Below are positions 23,847 through 31,615 of a stretch of DNA of 64,000 nt, one piece after another. A program made the translations under genes and the position numbers. The stretch lies in assembly GCA_040384625.1 (NCBI GenBank), contig JAZKIW010000059.1, positions 1 through 64,000 on the forward strand. Direction: 5' to 3'. The stretch's first letter is position 1, and each line of letters begins with the position of its first letter. This stretch comes from CADEEN01 sp040384625. GTDB lineage: Bacteria > Pseudomonadota > Gammaproteobacteria > Burkholderiales > Burkholderiaceae_C. The notes under the pieces are model-generated. The model worked only from the letters and a program-made list of their open reading frames with translations. It ran no database searches and had not been told where the DNA came from.

Positions 23847-24227
23847 ATGCTGCGTCTCTCGCGCCCCCTCACGCTGTTGCTGCTCTGGCTGGCCATCGCG
23901 CTGCTGCCGATGCGCGGCTGGGCGGCCGCAGTGATGCCGGTAGCGATGGCCAGCGAGGCCCTCGGTGTCACGCTGCCTGCACCGGCCGGCGCGGCCGAGC
24001 CGGCAGCCGCCATGCCCTGCCACGGCGCCAGCGACGAGGCGGGCCCGTCGAACGGTTCCGCCTGCTCGCATTGCGAAGCCTGTCATGGCGCTACTGCGCT
24101 GCTGGCCTGCGTATCGGAACGCGTTGTGGTCGAGCCAGGGGCCCGACCGCGGCTCGAGCCCTCGCCCGGCGTCGAGCGTCCGGTGCAAAGTGGCCCCGAC
24201 CGGCCGCCGCGAAGCCAGCGCGCCTGA
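23847..24227 (+). CDS. Secreted Cys/His-rich small protein of the metal cluster
   Basis: A 126-residue protein with a clear signal peptide (residues 1-26, ending in R-G-W-A-A-A). Candidate metal-binding motifs are M-P-C-H at 56-59 and C-S-H-C-E-A-C-H at 73-80. The layout resembles small DUF2946-like proteins found in copper clusters, but I cannot assign a family firmly. The C-terminal 40 residues are Arg/Pro-rich and look disordered. It is first in a plus-strand set with a CusF-like protein 59 bases downstream. Periplasmic metal binding is inference. Confidence 0.6.
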   Translation: MLRLSRPLTLLLLWLAIALLPMRGWAAAVMPVAMASEALGVTLPAPAGAAEPAAAMPCHGASDEAGPSNGSACSHCEACHGATALLACVSERVVVEPGARPRLEPSPGVERPVQSGPDRPPRSQRA

Positions 24228-24286
24228 ACGCCCGCTGCGACGGCACGCCGCCGTCGTCCTTCGCATCGCTTTCCGGTGAGGACACC

Positions 24287-24580
24287 ATGGTCCGATTCCC
24301 CCTGCGCTGGCTCGTCCCAGCAACCTTGCTCGCGGCGGCCACTGCCGCACCCGCCGAGTCCCTGACCCATGCCGAAGTGCGCCAGATCGACACGGTCCGC
24401 AACCAAATCACGCTCAAGCACGCGCGGATCAAGAGCATCAACATGGCCGCGATGACCATGCCCTTTCGCGTCAAGGACGCGACGCTGCTCAAGGCCGTGA
24501 AGGTTGGCGACAAGATCCGCTTTGCCGTCGAGGAGGTCGACGGCCACCTCGTGGTGACGCAGATCTTGCCCGCCAAATGA
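24287..24580 (+). CDS. CusF-like periplasmic copper-binding protein
   Basis: A 97-residue protein with a signal peptide (residues 1-23) and a small beta-barrel domain of the CusF type. The metal-site region reads H45 followed by I-N-M-A-A-M-T-M-P-F (residues 51-60), so His and Met ligands are in place. The Trp that stacks on Cu(I) in E. coli CusF appears to be replaced. A GGTGAGG ribosome binding site precedes the ATG at 24287. Its stop overlaps the next start (ATGA). Copper or silver binding is likely from the family; the partner here is unknown because no CusBA pump is nearby. Confidence 0.82.
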   Translation: MVRFPLRWLVPATLLAAATAAPAESLTHAEVRQIDTVRNQITLKHARIKSINMAAMTMPFRVKDATLLKAVKVGDKIRFAVEEVDGHLVVTQILPAK

Positions 24581-25221
24581 GCGCCGCCACGTTTGCCACG
24601 GGCGCGCTGCTGATCGCCGGTGCCGCCGGCGCCCTGGCCGCTCCGATGGGTTACACGGGCAGCCAGATGGCGATGGGCGACCTGAGTGCGAACTGGCGCG
24701 AGGCCTGGGTCAACCATGCCCTGACGCCGCGCGATGCGCTCGGCGTGGGCGGTCTGTGGATGCGCGCCGACGACCGATCCCGCAGGCGCGAAGCCGTCGA
24801 GGTGACCTACACGCGTCTGGTCGCGCGTTGGAACGCTGAGCACTCGCAGGCCAATGTCTGGTTCGTCGGTGGCCTGGGCACCGTGCGCGGCAGCGACTTC
24901 GCGGGCGCGCGCACGCTCTTCGCCCCTGGGCTGCAAGTCGACTACGAGACCACCCGGGTCTACGTGTCTGCGTTCGGCCGCCTGTACCGGGCCCAGGACC
25001 TGAATCACGACTTCGCGTCGCTGCGCGCTGGCTTCAGCTTCTACGAGACCGAGTACGACGAGACCCAGCCCTGGTTCGTCGTCGAGGCGCGGCGCATGCG
25101 CGGCTTGTCGGCACGCACCGAAATCACGCCGATGCTGCGGCTCATCAACAAGGGCTACTTCATCGAGGCCGGCGTGAACCAGGACCGCCAGGCCCGATTC
25201 AATTTCATGACCATCTTCTGA
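24577..25221 (+). CDS. Outer-membrane beta-barrel-like protein of the metal cluster
   Basis: A 214-residue protein with a signal peptide (about 1-21) and alternating hydrophobic/polar segments rich in Tyr, Phe and Trp. It ends in the aromatic residue Phe (F-N-F-M-T-I-F), as outer-membrane barrels do. The region after the signal is Met-rich (M-G-Y-T-G-S-Q-M-A-M-G). I do not recognise a named family. It is coupled to the CusF-like gene upstream and followed by the MerP-like gene after 17 bases, so a role in metal passage through the outer membrane is a context-based guess. Confidence 0.65.
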   Translation: MSAATFATGALLIAGAAGALAAPMGYTGSQMAMGDLSANWREAWVNHALTPRDALGVGGLWMRADDRSRRREAVEVTYTRLVARWNAEHSQANVWFVGGLGTVRGSDFAGARTLFAPGLQVDYETTRVYVSAFGRLYRAQDLNHDFASLRAGFSFYETEYDETQPWFVVEARRMRGLSARTEITPMLRLINKGYFIEAGVNQDRQARFNFMTIF

Positions 25222-25238
25222 CTGCAAAGGACACCACC

Positions 25239-25565
25239 ATGCAACGCACCCTCAGCCTGCTCGCCCTGGCCCTCGCTGCCACAGCCGCGCAAGCCGCCGA
25301 CACCACCAAGCTCACCGTCAACGGCATGGTCTGCGCGTTCTGCGCGCAGGGCATCGAGAAACGCCTGTCGGCCCTGCCGCAAACCCAGGCGGTGTACGTG
25401 AACCTGGGCAAGAAGATCGTCGCCGTGCAGGCCAAGGAGGGCCAGACGCTCGACGCGGCCGTGCTCAGGCACGAAATCACCGAGGCCGGCTACGACGTCG
25501 TGAAGGTCGAGGCGAGCACCGAGCCGGTGAGCGCGATCCGCGCCACGCTGGCGAAGAAGAAATGA
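25239..25565 (+). CDS. MerP-like periplasmic heavy-metal-binding protein
   Basis: A 108-residue HMA-domain protein with a signal peptide (residues 1-20). The metal site is G-M-V-C-A-F-C with Cys32 and Cys35. MerP of mercury operons has the same G-M-x-C-x-x-C, but the residues after it (A-Q-G-I-E-K-R-L) are closer to copper chaperones. The last residues are K-K-K. An AAAGGA site precedes the ATG at 25239. The stop overlaps the MerT-like start (ATGA). Metal specificity cannot be told from sequence. Confidence 0.82.
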   Translation: MQRTLSLLALALAATAAQAADTTKLTVNGMVCAFCAQGIEKRLSALPQTQAVYVNLGKKIVAVQAKEGQTLDAAVLRHEITEAGYDVVKVEASTEPVSAIRATLAKKK

Positions 25566-25978
25566 AGCCGGCCACGCTCGAAGCCGCCACGCCCGGCCTG
25601 CAGACCACCGGCGCCAGCCGCTGGAGCGCGTGGGCGGCGCTGTTCACCAGTGGTGGCACCTTGGTGTGCTGCGCCTTGCCGGCACTGCTGGTGGCGCTTG
25701 GCGCGGGAGCGGCGCTCTCGTCCCTGGTGTCGGTGTTCCCGCAGATCGTCTGGTTGTCTGAACACAAGACCGAAGTTTTCGCTCTGGCCGCGGCGATGCT
25801 GGCGGCGGCCGGCGCCCTGCAATGGCGTGCCCGCTCGGCGCCCTGCCCGATCGACCCCGGCCTGCGCGACGCCTGCCTGCGCACGCGCCGCGTTTCGCGC
25901 CACACCTACTTCGTCGCGCTGGGCCTGTTCGCATTCGGGAGCTGGTTCGCCTTTGTGCAGCCGCTGTTCGACCCTTGA
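25562..25978 (+). CDS. MerT-like inner-membrane metal transporter
   Basis: A 138-residue membrane protein with about three helices. The first contains the vicinal cysteines of MerT (T-L-V-C-C-A-L-P, Cys36-Cys37), and a loop carries a second pair, Cys95 and Cys105, like the cytoplasmic pair of MerT. MerT takes Hg(II) from MerP across the inner membrane. No merA, merR or merC is in the window, so a mercury resistance operon is unlikely and another thiophilic metal such as copper is possible. It is translationally coupled to the MerP-like gene. Confidence 0.78.
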   Translation: MKPATLEAATPGLQTTGASRWSAWAALFTSGGTLVCCALPALLVALGAGAALSSLVSVFPQIVWLSEHKTEVFALAAAMLAAAGALQWRARSAPCPIDPGLRDACLRTRRVSRHTYFVALGLFAFGSWFAFVQPLFDP

Positions 25979-26008
25979 CGCGCAAGACGGTACCTGCACA
26001 CTCACCGC

Positions 26009-27010
26009 ATGACATCCGCCCACAGCCACGATCACGACCTGCGTCCCTGGCAGCACCGGCATGACTGGGCGGCCGACCGCAGCGTCAGCGCACGCCGCAC
26101 CCACGTGGTCATCGCGATCACGCTGGCGACGATGGCCGCCGAGATCGCTGCCGGCTGGTGGTGGCAATCGATGGCTCTGCTGGCCGACGGCTGGCACATG
26201 GGCACCCACGCGGCGGCCATCGGCGTGGCGGCGCTGGCCTATGCCCTGGCGCGGCGCTGGGCCGGCGATCAGCGCTTCTCGCTCGGACCCTGGAAGATCG
26301 AGGTGCTGGGCGCCTACACCAGTGCCCTCCTGCTCGGCGTGGTGGCGATCGCCATCGGCATCGAGTCGGGTCTGCGCCTGTTCAGCCCGCGCGCCGTGGA
26401 CTACGAACCGTCGCTGTGGGTGGCGGGCGTCGGGCTGGTGGTCAACCTGGTCTGCGCGTGGCTGCTGCATGCGCCGGGCGACGGCCAGTCACACCACGGG
26501 CACGATCACGACGCGCACTCCCATGATCACGACCACGACCACGCGCACCCCGATCACCGCGAGCACGGCGGCGGCGACCTGAACCTGAAGGCTGCTTACC
26601 TTCATGTGCTGGCCGATGCAGCCACGTCGGTGCTGGCTATCGGCGCCCTGCTGGCCGGCAAGTTCGCCGGCCTGACCTGGCTCGATCCAGTGATGGGCCT
26701 GGTCGGCGCCGCGCTGATCGCCTGGTGGTCACGAGGCCTCCTCGCGCACACCGCCAAGATCCTGCTCGACCGCGAGATGGATCACCCGCTGGCCGCGCAG
26801 CTGCGCAAGCGCCTGGAAGCCGATGGCGACGCGCGCGTGGCCGACCTGCACCTGTGGCGCGTGGGCGATCAAAGTTTTGCCGCGCACGCGACCCTGGTGG
26901 CGGATCGCCCGCGCGATGCCGATGCCTACCGCGCCCGCATGGCCGACCTGCCCGAGCTGGCCCATGTCTCGATCGAGGTCAATCGCTGCCCGCAGGCTGG
27001 CCCGACCTGA
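26009..27010 (+). CDS. dmeF: DmeF-type cation diffusion facilitator (metal exporter)
   Basis: A 333-residue inner-membrane CDF exporter with six predicted helices. The metal site in helix II reads L-L-A-D-G-W-H-M-G-T-H (D60, H63, H67), and helix V has H-V-L-A-D-A-A-T-S. Both fit the DmeF subgroup, linked to Co(II), Ni(II) or Fe(II) efflux. A His/Asp-rich loop at about 161-186 separates helices IV and V, and the N-terminus is also His-rich. It starts 30 bases after the MerT-like gene and converges with the GNAT gene, 4 bases apart. Confidence 0.88.
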   Translation: MTSAHSHDHDLRPWQHRHDWAADRSVSARRTHVVIAITLATMAAEIAAGWWWQSMALLADGWHMGTHAAAIGVAALAYALARRWAGDQRFSLGPWKIEVLGAYTSALLLGVVAIAIGIESGLRLFSPRAVDYEPSLWVAGVGLVVNLVCAWLLHAPGDGQSHHGHDHDAHSHDHDHDHAHPDHREHGGGDLNLKAAYLHVLADAATSVLAIGALLAGKFAGLTWLDPVMGLVGAALIAWWSRGLLAHTAKILLDREMDHPLAAQLRKRLEADGDARVADLHLWRVGDQSFAAHATLVADRPRDADAYRARMADLPELAHVSIEVNRCPQAGPT

Positions 27011-27014
27011 ATCT

Positions 27015-27518
27015 TCAGCCCCTTGGATCGAGACTGTTGTCGAAACACTGGAGAAAGCCGTCCCAGCGCTCGTCGTGCAGTTCGTGCTCGATGAACCGGC
27101 CCTGGGTGTAATCGGCAATCGTGCGACGCCAGAAGGCCTGTGCGGGCAAGTTCAGCGGCATCTGTCCGACCTCCCACTTGCCGCGAAACTGATCGAAGAT
27201 GAAGCGCGCCGCCAGGGTCCCGACGCCCAGGCGCCGGTAGCGCTTCATGACGAAGAACTGCCCCATCCAGAACTCGTTTTCGGGCAGGCTGACATCCGGA
27301 TCGACCAGGCCGAAGCCGGCGTACGCGCCATCGACAAGAAACAGATAGGCCCGAAGGCGCGGATTGCGAAGATAGCGGTCCACAGCGAAGCCGTACTCGC
27401 CGTGCAGGTTAAGTGTTTGCGGCCAGACCTCGGACAGGTCGTACTGGTACAGCTCGAGCAGGCGCGACAGCACGGCCTTGTCTTGCCACAGCGCTACGCG
27501 GAAGCTGATGTCGGGCAT
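27015..27518 (-). CDS. GNAT-family N-acetyltransferase
   Basis: A 167-residue acetyltransferase. The acetyl-CoA loop is V-M-K-R-Y-R-R-L-G-V-G-T-L-A-A (around residues 90-104), preceded by the beta-strand F-W-M-G-Q-F-F. The substrate is unknown. The start is the ATG complementary to 27516-27518. It lies alone on the minus strand between dmeF and the reductase gene. GNAT genes are common integron cassettes, but I found no attC downstream of this one. Confidence 0.8.
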   Translation of the reverse strand: MPDISFRVALWQDKAVLSRLLELYQYDLSEVWPQTLNLHGEYGFAVDRYLRNPRLRAYLFLVDGAYAGFGLVDPDVSLPENEFWMGQFFVMKRYRRLGVGTLAARFIFDQFRGKWEVGQMPLNLPAQAFWRRTIADYTQGRFIEHELHDERWDGFLQCFDNSLDPRG

Positions 27519-27609
27519 GTGTGGTGTGCAAGCAAGCGGGCGTTGAGCGGCGCGCAGCGTGCGCTCCAACGCGGGCAACCAAACCGGCGGCAACGCCGCC
27601 CGGTGTTGG

Positions 27610-29604
27610 TCAGAAGTGGATTCCGCGCATCATCTGCGCCATCGCCACCGCCTCCGCCGACAGCTGCGGCTTGGCCAGCTTCTCGCCCTTGGCCGCGGCG
27701 CTGTCGGGGAACATGCGGAAGGTGGTGTTCATGACGATCTGCGTGATGCGTGGCGCCGCGGCGTGCAGGATCTCGCCGAAGATACCCAGGCGCGTGGCCA
27801 CCCGCACCGGCTTGTCGATGCAGGCCTGGATGATCATGTCGGCCGCTTCCTCGGGCTTCAGCAGCGGCATGTTGTCGTAGATCTTGGTCGGTGCCGTCAT
27901 CGGCGTGCGCACCAGGGGCATGTTGACCGTCGTGAAAGTGACGCCTTGGTCGGCGTATTCGCTCGACGCGCAGCGGGTCCAGGCGTCGAGCGCGGCCTTG
28001 CTCGCCACGTAGGCCGAGAAGCGCGGCGCGTTGACCAGCACGCTGATCGAACTGATGTTGACGACATGGCCCTTCTTCTTCGCGACCATGCCGGGCAAGA
28101 GGCCCATCGTCACGCGCAGGCTGCCGAAGTAGTTCAGCTGCATCGTGCGCTCGAAGTCGTGGAAGCGTTCATAGCTGGCCTCGATGGCACGGCGAATCGA
28201 GCGCCCGGCGTTGTTGATCAGGAAGTCGACGCCGCCATGCTCTTCCTGCAAGGCCTTGACGAATTCGGCGCAACTGGCTTCGTCGGCGATGTCGACCGAG
28301 TAGGTGAAGACCTTGGCATCCTTGCCGGCGTAGGCCTTGATCTCCTTGACTGCCTCGGCCAGCTTGTCTTCGCCGCGCGCGCAGATGATCGTGGTGGCGC
28401 CGGCTTCGGCGAAGCGGCAGGCCGCCGACAGGCCGATGCCTGAGGAGCCGCCGGTGATCAGCACCACCTTGCCGCCGACGGTGCCCTTCAGGCTGTGGTC
28501 GATGAACAGCGCCGGATCGAGGTGACGCTCCCAGTAGTCCCACAGGCACCAGGCGTAGTCCTTCAGGTTCGGGCACTCGATGCCCGTGCCTTTCAGCGCC
28601 GCGTCGGTCGCGCGGCGATCGAAGCGCGTCGGGTAGTTGACGAAGGTGAGCATATCTTCGGGCACGCCCAGGTCCTTGATCACCGCATTGCGGATGCGCC
28701 GCACCGGTGCCATCGCCATCAGCCCCTTCTTCACGCTCTTCGGGATGAAGCCGAGGAGCGCGGCGTTGACGAAGAGGTTCATCTTCGGCGCGTGCGCGGC
28801 CTTGGAGAAGATGTCGAGCACGTCGCCGATGCGGTAACCCACCGGATCGACCAGGTGGTAGCACTTACCGCTCGCCGTGGTGTGGTGGCTGATGTGGTCG
28901 AGCGCCGCGACGACGAAGTCGACCGGCACGATGTTCACGCGCCCGCCCTCGATGCCGATGCTGGGCATCCACGGCGGCAGGATCTGGCGCATGCGCTGGA
29001 TCAGCTTGAAGAAGTAGTAAGGGCCGTCGATCTTGTCCATCTCGCCGGTCTTGGAGTCGCCGACGACCATCGCCGGGCGGTAGACCGTCCACGGCACCTT
29101 GCACTCCTTGCGCACCAGCTTCTCGCTCTCGTGCTTGGTCATGAAGTACGGATGGTCCAGGCCCTCGGCCTCGTCGAACATGTCTTCACGGAACACGCCC
29201 TCGTACAGGCCCGCCGCCGCGATCGACGAGACGTGGTGGAAGTGCCCGGCATCGATGGCCTTGGCGAACTCGACCGCGCTGCGCGTGCCTTCGATGTTGA
29301 CCTTGATCTGCGATTCCTCGTCGGCCGAGAGGTCGTACACCGCGGCCAGGTGGTAGAGGTGGTCGATCTGGCCTTTCAGTGCCTTCAACTCATCGGCGCC
29401 GACGCCGAGCTTCTTGCTCGTCAGGTCACCGTAGACGGGCACCGCGCGTGTCTTGCCCACTCCCCAGTACTCGAGCAGCGCGGGCACTTTGGCCTCGCTC
29501 TCGGGCCGCAGCAGGAAGTGAACCACCGCGCCTTTGCGCGCCAGCAGGGTCTTGACCAGGCGCTTGCCGATGAAGCCGGTGGCGCCGGTGACGAAGTACT
29601 GCAT
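27610..29604 (-). CDS. Bifunctional fatty acyl-CoA/aldehyde reductase homologue (two SDR domains)
   Basis: A 664-residue protein with two reductase domains. The first is an extended SDR of the fatty acyl-CoA reductase type (G-A-T-G-F-I-G at 7-13, Y153-x3-K157). The second is a classical SDR (G-G-S-S-G-I-G at 385-391, N-N-A-G at 464-467, Y532-x3-K536). Length, domain order and many stretches match what I recall of the Marinobacter enzyme Maqu_2220, which reduces long-chain acyl-CoA or aldehyde to fatty alcohol for wax esters. AAGGAG precedes the ATG (complement of 29602-29604). It is divergent from the phasin and patatin genes. Confidence 0.85.
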   Translation of the reverse strand: MQYFVTGATGFIGKRLVKTLLARKGAVVHFLLRPESEAKVPALLEYWGVGKTRAVPVYGDLTSKKLGVGADELKALKGQIDHLYHLAAVYDLSADEESQIKVNIEGTRSAVEFAKAIDAGHFHHVSSIAAAGLYEGVFREDMFDEAEGLDHPYFMTKHESEKLVRKECKVPWTVYRPAMVVGDSKTGEMDKIDGPYYFFKLIQRMRQILPPWMPSIGIEGGRVNIVPVDFVVAALDHISHHTTASGKCYHLVDPVGYRIGDVLDIFSKAAHAPKMNLFVNAALLGFIPKSVKKGLMAMAPVRRIRNAVIKDLGVPEDMLTFVNYPTRFDRRATDAALKGTGIECPNLKDYAWCLWDYWERHLDPALFIDHSLKGTVGGKVVLITGGSSGIGLSAACRFAEAGATTIICARGEDKLAEAVKEIKAYAGKDAKVFTYSVDIADEASCAEFVKALQEEHGGVDFLINNAGRSIRRAIEASYERFHDFERTMQLNYFGSLRVTMGLLPGMVAKKKGHVVNISSISVLVNAPRFSAYVASKAALDAWTRCASSEYADQGVTFTTVNMPLVRTPMTAPTKIYDNMPLLKPEEAADMIIQACIDKPVRVATRLGIFGEILHAAAPRITQIVMNTTFRMFPDSAAAKGEKLAKPQLSAEAVAMAQMMRGIHF

Positions 29605-29768
29605 GCGGTTCTCCTTGGGGTGCGGATGGAAAGCGAGGGAGCGCACCGGCGCCCGCCCGAAGATTCATTTTTCACCAAAGGCCAGCCCCCGCGCAGCGCG
29701 CTTACCCGGGGTCACGGCATAGAGCCGCCTCACTAGAGAAAGGCGCTGTCGGCGTCGATGGCCGCTCC

Positions 29769-29774
29769 TATAGT
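29769..29774 (+). promoter_or_regulatory. Possible -10 of the phasin promoter
   Basis: TATAGT lies 38 bases before the phasin start and 17 bases after a poor -35 (CTGTCG). The rest of the 207-base gap (29605-29811) between the divergent reductase and phasin genes holds GC-rich short dyads but nothing I can name. Confidence 0.35.
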
Positions 29775-29811
29775 TGCCGCCACGATCACCGCGACGACAA
29801 AGGACAACACC

Positions 29812-30327
29812 ATGGTCAAGAAGCTCCAGAAGATGGCCGAGAAGAAGAGCGCCTCGGCTGCCAACCTGCTCGATAGCCAGCTCGCACACTCGGTCAAGGA
29901 CTCGGCGCAGCAGATCTGGCTGGCCGGCATGGGTGCCTTCGCCAAGGCCCAGGAGGAAGGCGGCAAGGTTTTCGAGGCCCTGGTCCGCGAAGGCACCAGC
30001 CTGCAGAAGAAGACCCAGGGCCTGGCCGAAGAGCGCATCAGCGCCGTCACCGGAAAGATGACCGCAATGGCCGACGGCATGAGTGGCAAGGCTGGTGCGC
30101 AGTGGGACAAGCTCGAATCGATCTTCGAAGAGCGTGTGGCCAAGGCCTTGAACCGCATGGGCGTGCCTTCGCGCAAGGATGTCGACGCGCTGATCAAGCG
30201 CATCGACGAGCTGTCGGCCAAGGTCGGCGCCAAGGCTGCACCGGCGAAGAAGGCCGCGACCGCCAAGCCGGCGGGGAAGCCTGCCACCAAAGCGCCGACC
30301 AAGCGCGCGGTTCGCAAGGCAGCGTGA
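29812..30327 (+). CDS. Phasin-like polyhydroxyalkanoate granule-associated protein
   Basis: A 171-residue protein of the PhaF/PhaI type. Residues 1-125 form an amphipathic helical region typical of phasins (Q-I-W-L-A-G-M-G-A-F-A-K-A-Q-E-E-G is the family signature). Residues 137-171 are a histone H1-like Ala/Lys/Pro tail that may bind DNA and help divide granules between daughter cells. AAAGGA precedes the ATG at 29812. Its stop overlaps the patatin start (GTGA). PHA binding is known for the family; no pha synthase is in the window. Confidence 0.88.
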   Translation: MVKKLQKMAEKKSASAANLLDSQLAHSVKDSAQQIWLAGMGAFAKAQEEGGKVFEALVREGTSLQKKTQGLAEERISAVTGKMTAMADGMSGKAGAQWDKLESIFEERVAKALNRMGVPSRKDVDALIKRIDELSAKVGAKAAPAKKAATAKPAGKPATKAPTKRAVRKAA

Positions 30328-31610
30328 GCGTCGCGGCCCGGCGCGGTGGCGATCGGCTGCCGCGCATCGGCCTCGAGAGCAAGGGCGATGCGAAGCCGAA
30401 GATCGGCCTGGCATTGGCCGGCGGCGGCCCGCTCGGCGCGATCTACGAGATTGGCGCGCTGTGCGCGCTCGATGAAACCCTCGACGGCCTGGACCTGACC
30501 CGGCTCAACGGCTACGTCGGCGTCTCGGCTGGCGGCTTCATCGCCGCGGGCCTGGCCAATGGCATGACAGCGCGCGAACTCTGCGCCGCCTTCATCGAGA
30601 ACGACGACAGCAGCGACGGCGGTGACCTGTTCCGGCCCTCCCTGCTGATGCGCCCAGCCTGGGGCGAGTACCTGCACCGCCTGGCCGCCCTGCCCGGCCT
30701 GGCCGCTCAGGCGGCCCTGCACTATGCGTTCCAGCGCCGCTCCCTGCTTGAAGCCTTCGAGCGCCTGGGACGTGCGCTGCCCACCGGCCTGCTCAGCGGT
30801 GCGGCAATGGAGCGCCAGCTCGCGCGCCTGTTTGCCGCCCCGGGGCGCACCAACGACTTCCGCCGCCTGGAACGCCAACTGGTGCTGGTGGCGACCGACC
30901 TCGACAGTGGCGAAGCCGTGCCCTTCGGCCAGCCCGGGCTCGACGACGTGCCGATCTCGCTGGCGGTACAGGCCAGCGCCGCACTGCCGGGCCTGTACGC
31001 GCCGGTGCAGGTCAAGGGCCGCACCTGTGTCGACGGTGCCTTGAAGAAAACCCTGCACGCCACCGTGCTGCTCGACGAGGGCCTGGACCTGCTGATCTGC
31101 CTGAACCCGCTGGTCCCGTTCGATGCCACCCATGCGCGCCGGCACAAGGTGCTGGGCAGCGGCGAAGCGCGCATCCCGCGCCTGGTCGACGGTGGCCTGC
31201 CGGTGGTGTTGTCGCAGACCTTCCGTTCCCTGATCCATTCCCGGCTCGAGCTGGGCCTCAAGGGTTACGCACAGAGTCACCCGGGCACCGACATCGTGCT
31301 GTTCGAGCCCGACCTGCGCGACCCGGCGATGTTCCTGGCCAACACCTTCAGCGTCTCGCAGCGCCGCCTGCTCGCCGAGCACGCGTATCAACGCACCCGC
31401 GAACTGCTGCGCTCACGGCGCTCGTCCCTGGGCGCGCAACTCGCACGCCATGGATTGACGATCGACGACGAGGTGCTCGACGATCCGGCGCGCCGCCTGC
31501 TCGGCCGGCAGCGGCGCCTGCCGGGCACGCGCTCAGCGCGTGCCTTGAAGCGACTCGACGAGGTGCTGAGCGATCTCGAACTCTCGGTGGGCTTTCGGGC
31601 CCCCAGGTAA
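30324..31610 (+). CDS. Patatin-like phospholipase
   Basis: A 428-residue patatin-fold lipid acyl hydrolase. The oxyanion motif G-G-G-P-L-G is at 33-38, the nucleophile elbow G-V-S-A-G-G at 66-71 (Ser68), and the dyad Asp lies in C-V-D-G-A-L, so all catalytic elements are present. The start is GTG at 30324, overlapping the phasin stop by 4 bases; an upstream reading in this frame merely crosses the phasin gene. Coupling to a phasin suggests action on lipid or PHA granule surfaces, which is inference. Confidence 0.85.
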   Translation: MSVAARRGGDRLPRIGLESKGDAKPKIGLALAGGGPLGAIYEIGALCALDETLDGLDLTRLNGYVGVSAGGFIAAGLANGMTARELCAAFIENDDSSDGGDLFRPSLLMRPAWGEYLHRLAALPGLAAQAALHYAFQRRSLLEAFERLGRALPTGLLSGAAMERQLARLFAAPGRTNDFRRLERQLVLVATDLDSGEAVPFGQPGLDDVPISLAVQASAALPGLYAPVQVKGRTCVDGALKKTLHATVLLDEGLDLLICLNPLVPFDATHARRHKVLGSGEARIPRLVDGGLPVVLSQTFRSLIHSRLELGLKGYAQSHPGTDIVLFEPDLRDPAMFLANTFSVSQRRLLAEHAYQRTRELLRSRRSSLGAQLARHGLTIDDEVLDDPARRLLGRQRRLPGTRSARALKRLDEVLSDLELSVGFRAPR

Positions 31611-31615
31611 TTCCC

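Noticed and set aside
23847..25978. Considered as a classical mercury resistance operon
   Set aside because: No merR, merA, merC or merD is present, and CusF-like and DmeF-like genes point to other metals.
27540..27572. Inverted repeat GCGTTGAGCG / CGCTCCAACGC near a GNAT gene, considered as a lone attC
   Set aside because: The GTT and AAC cores are in inside-out order and it lies upstream, not downstream, of the GNAT gene, so it is only a hairpin.
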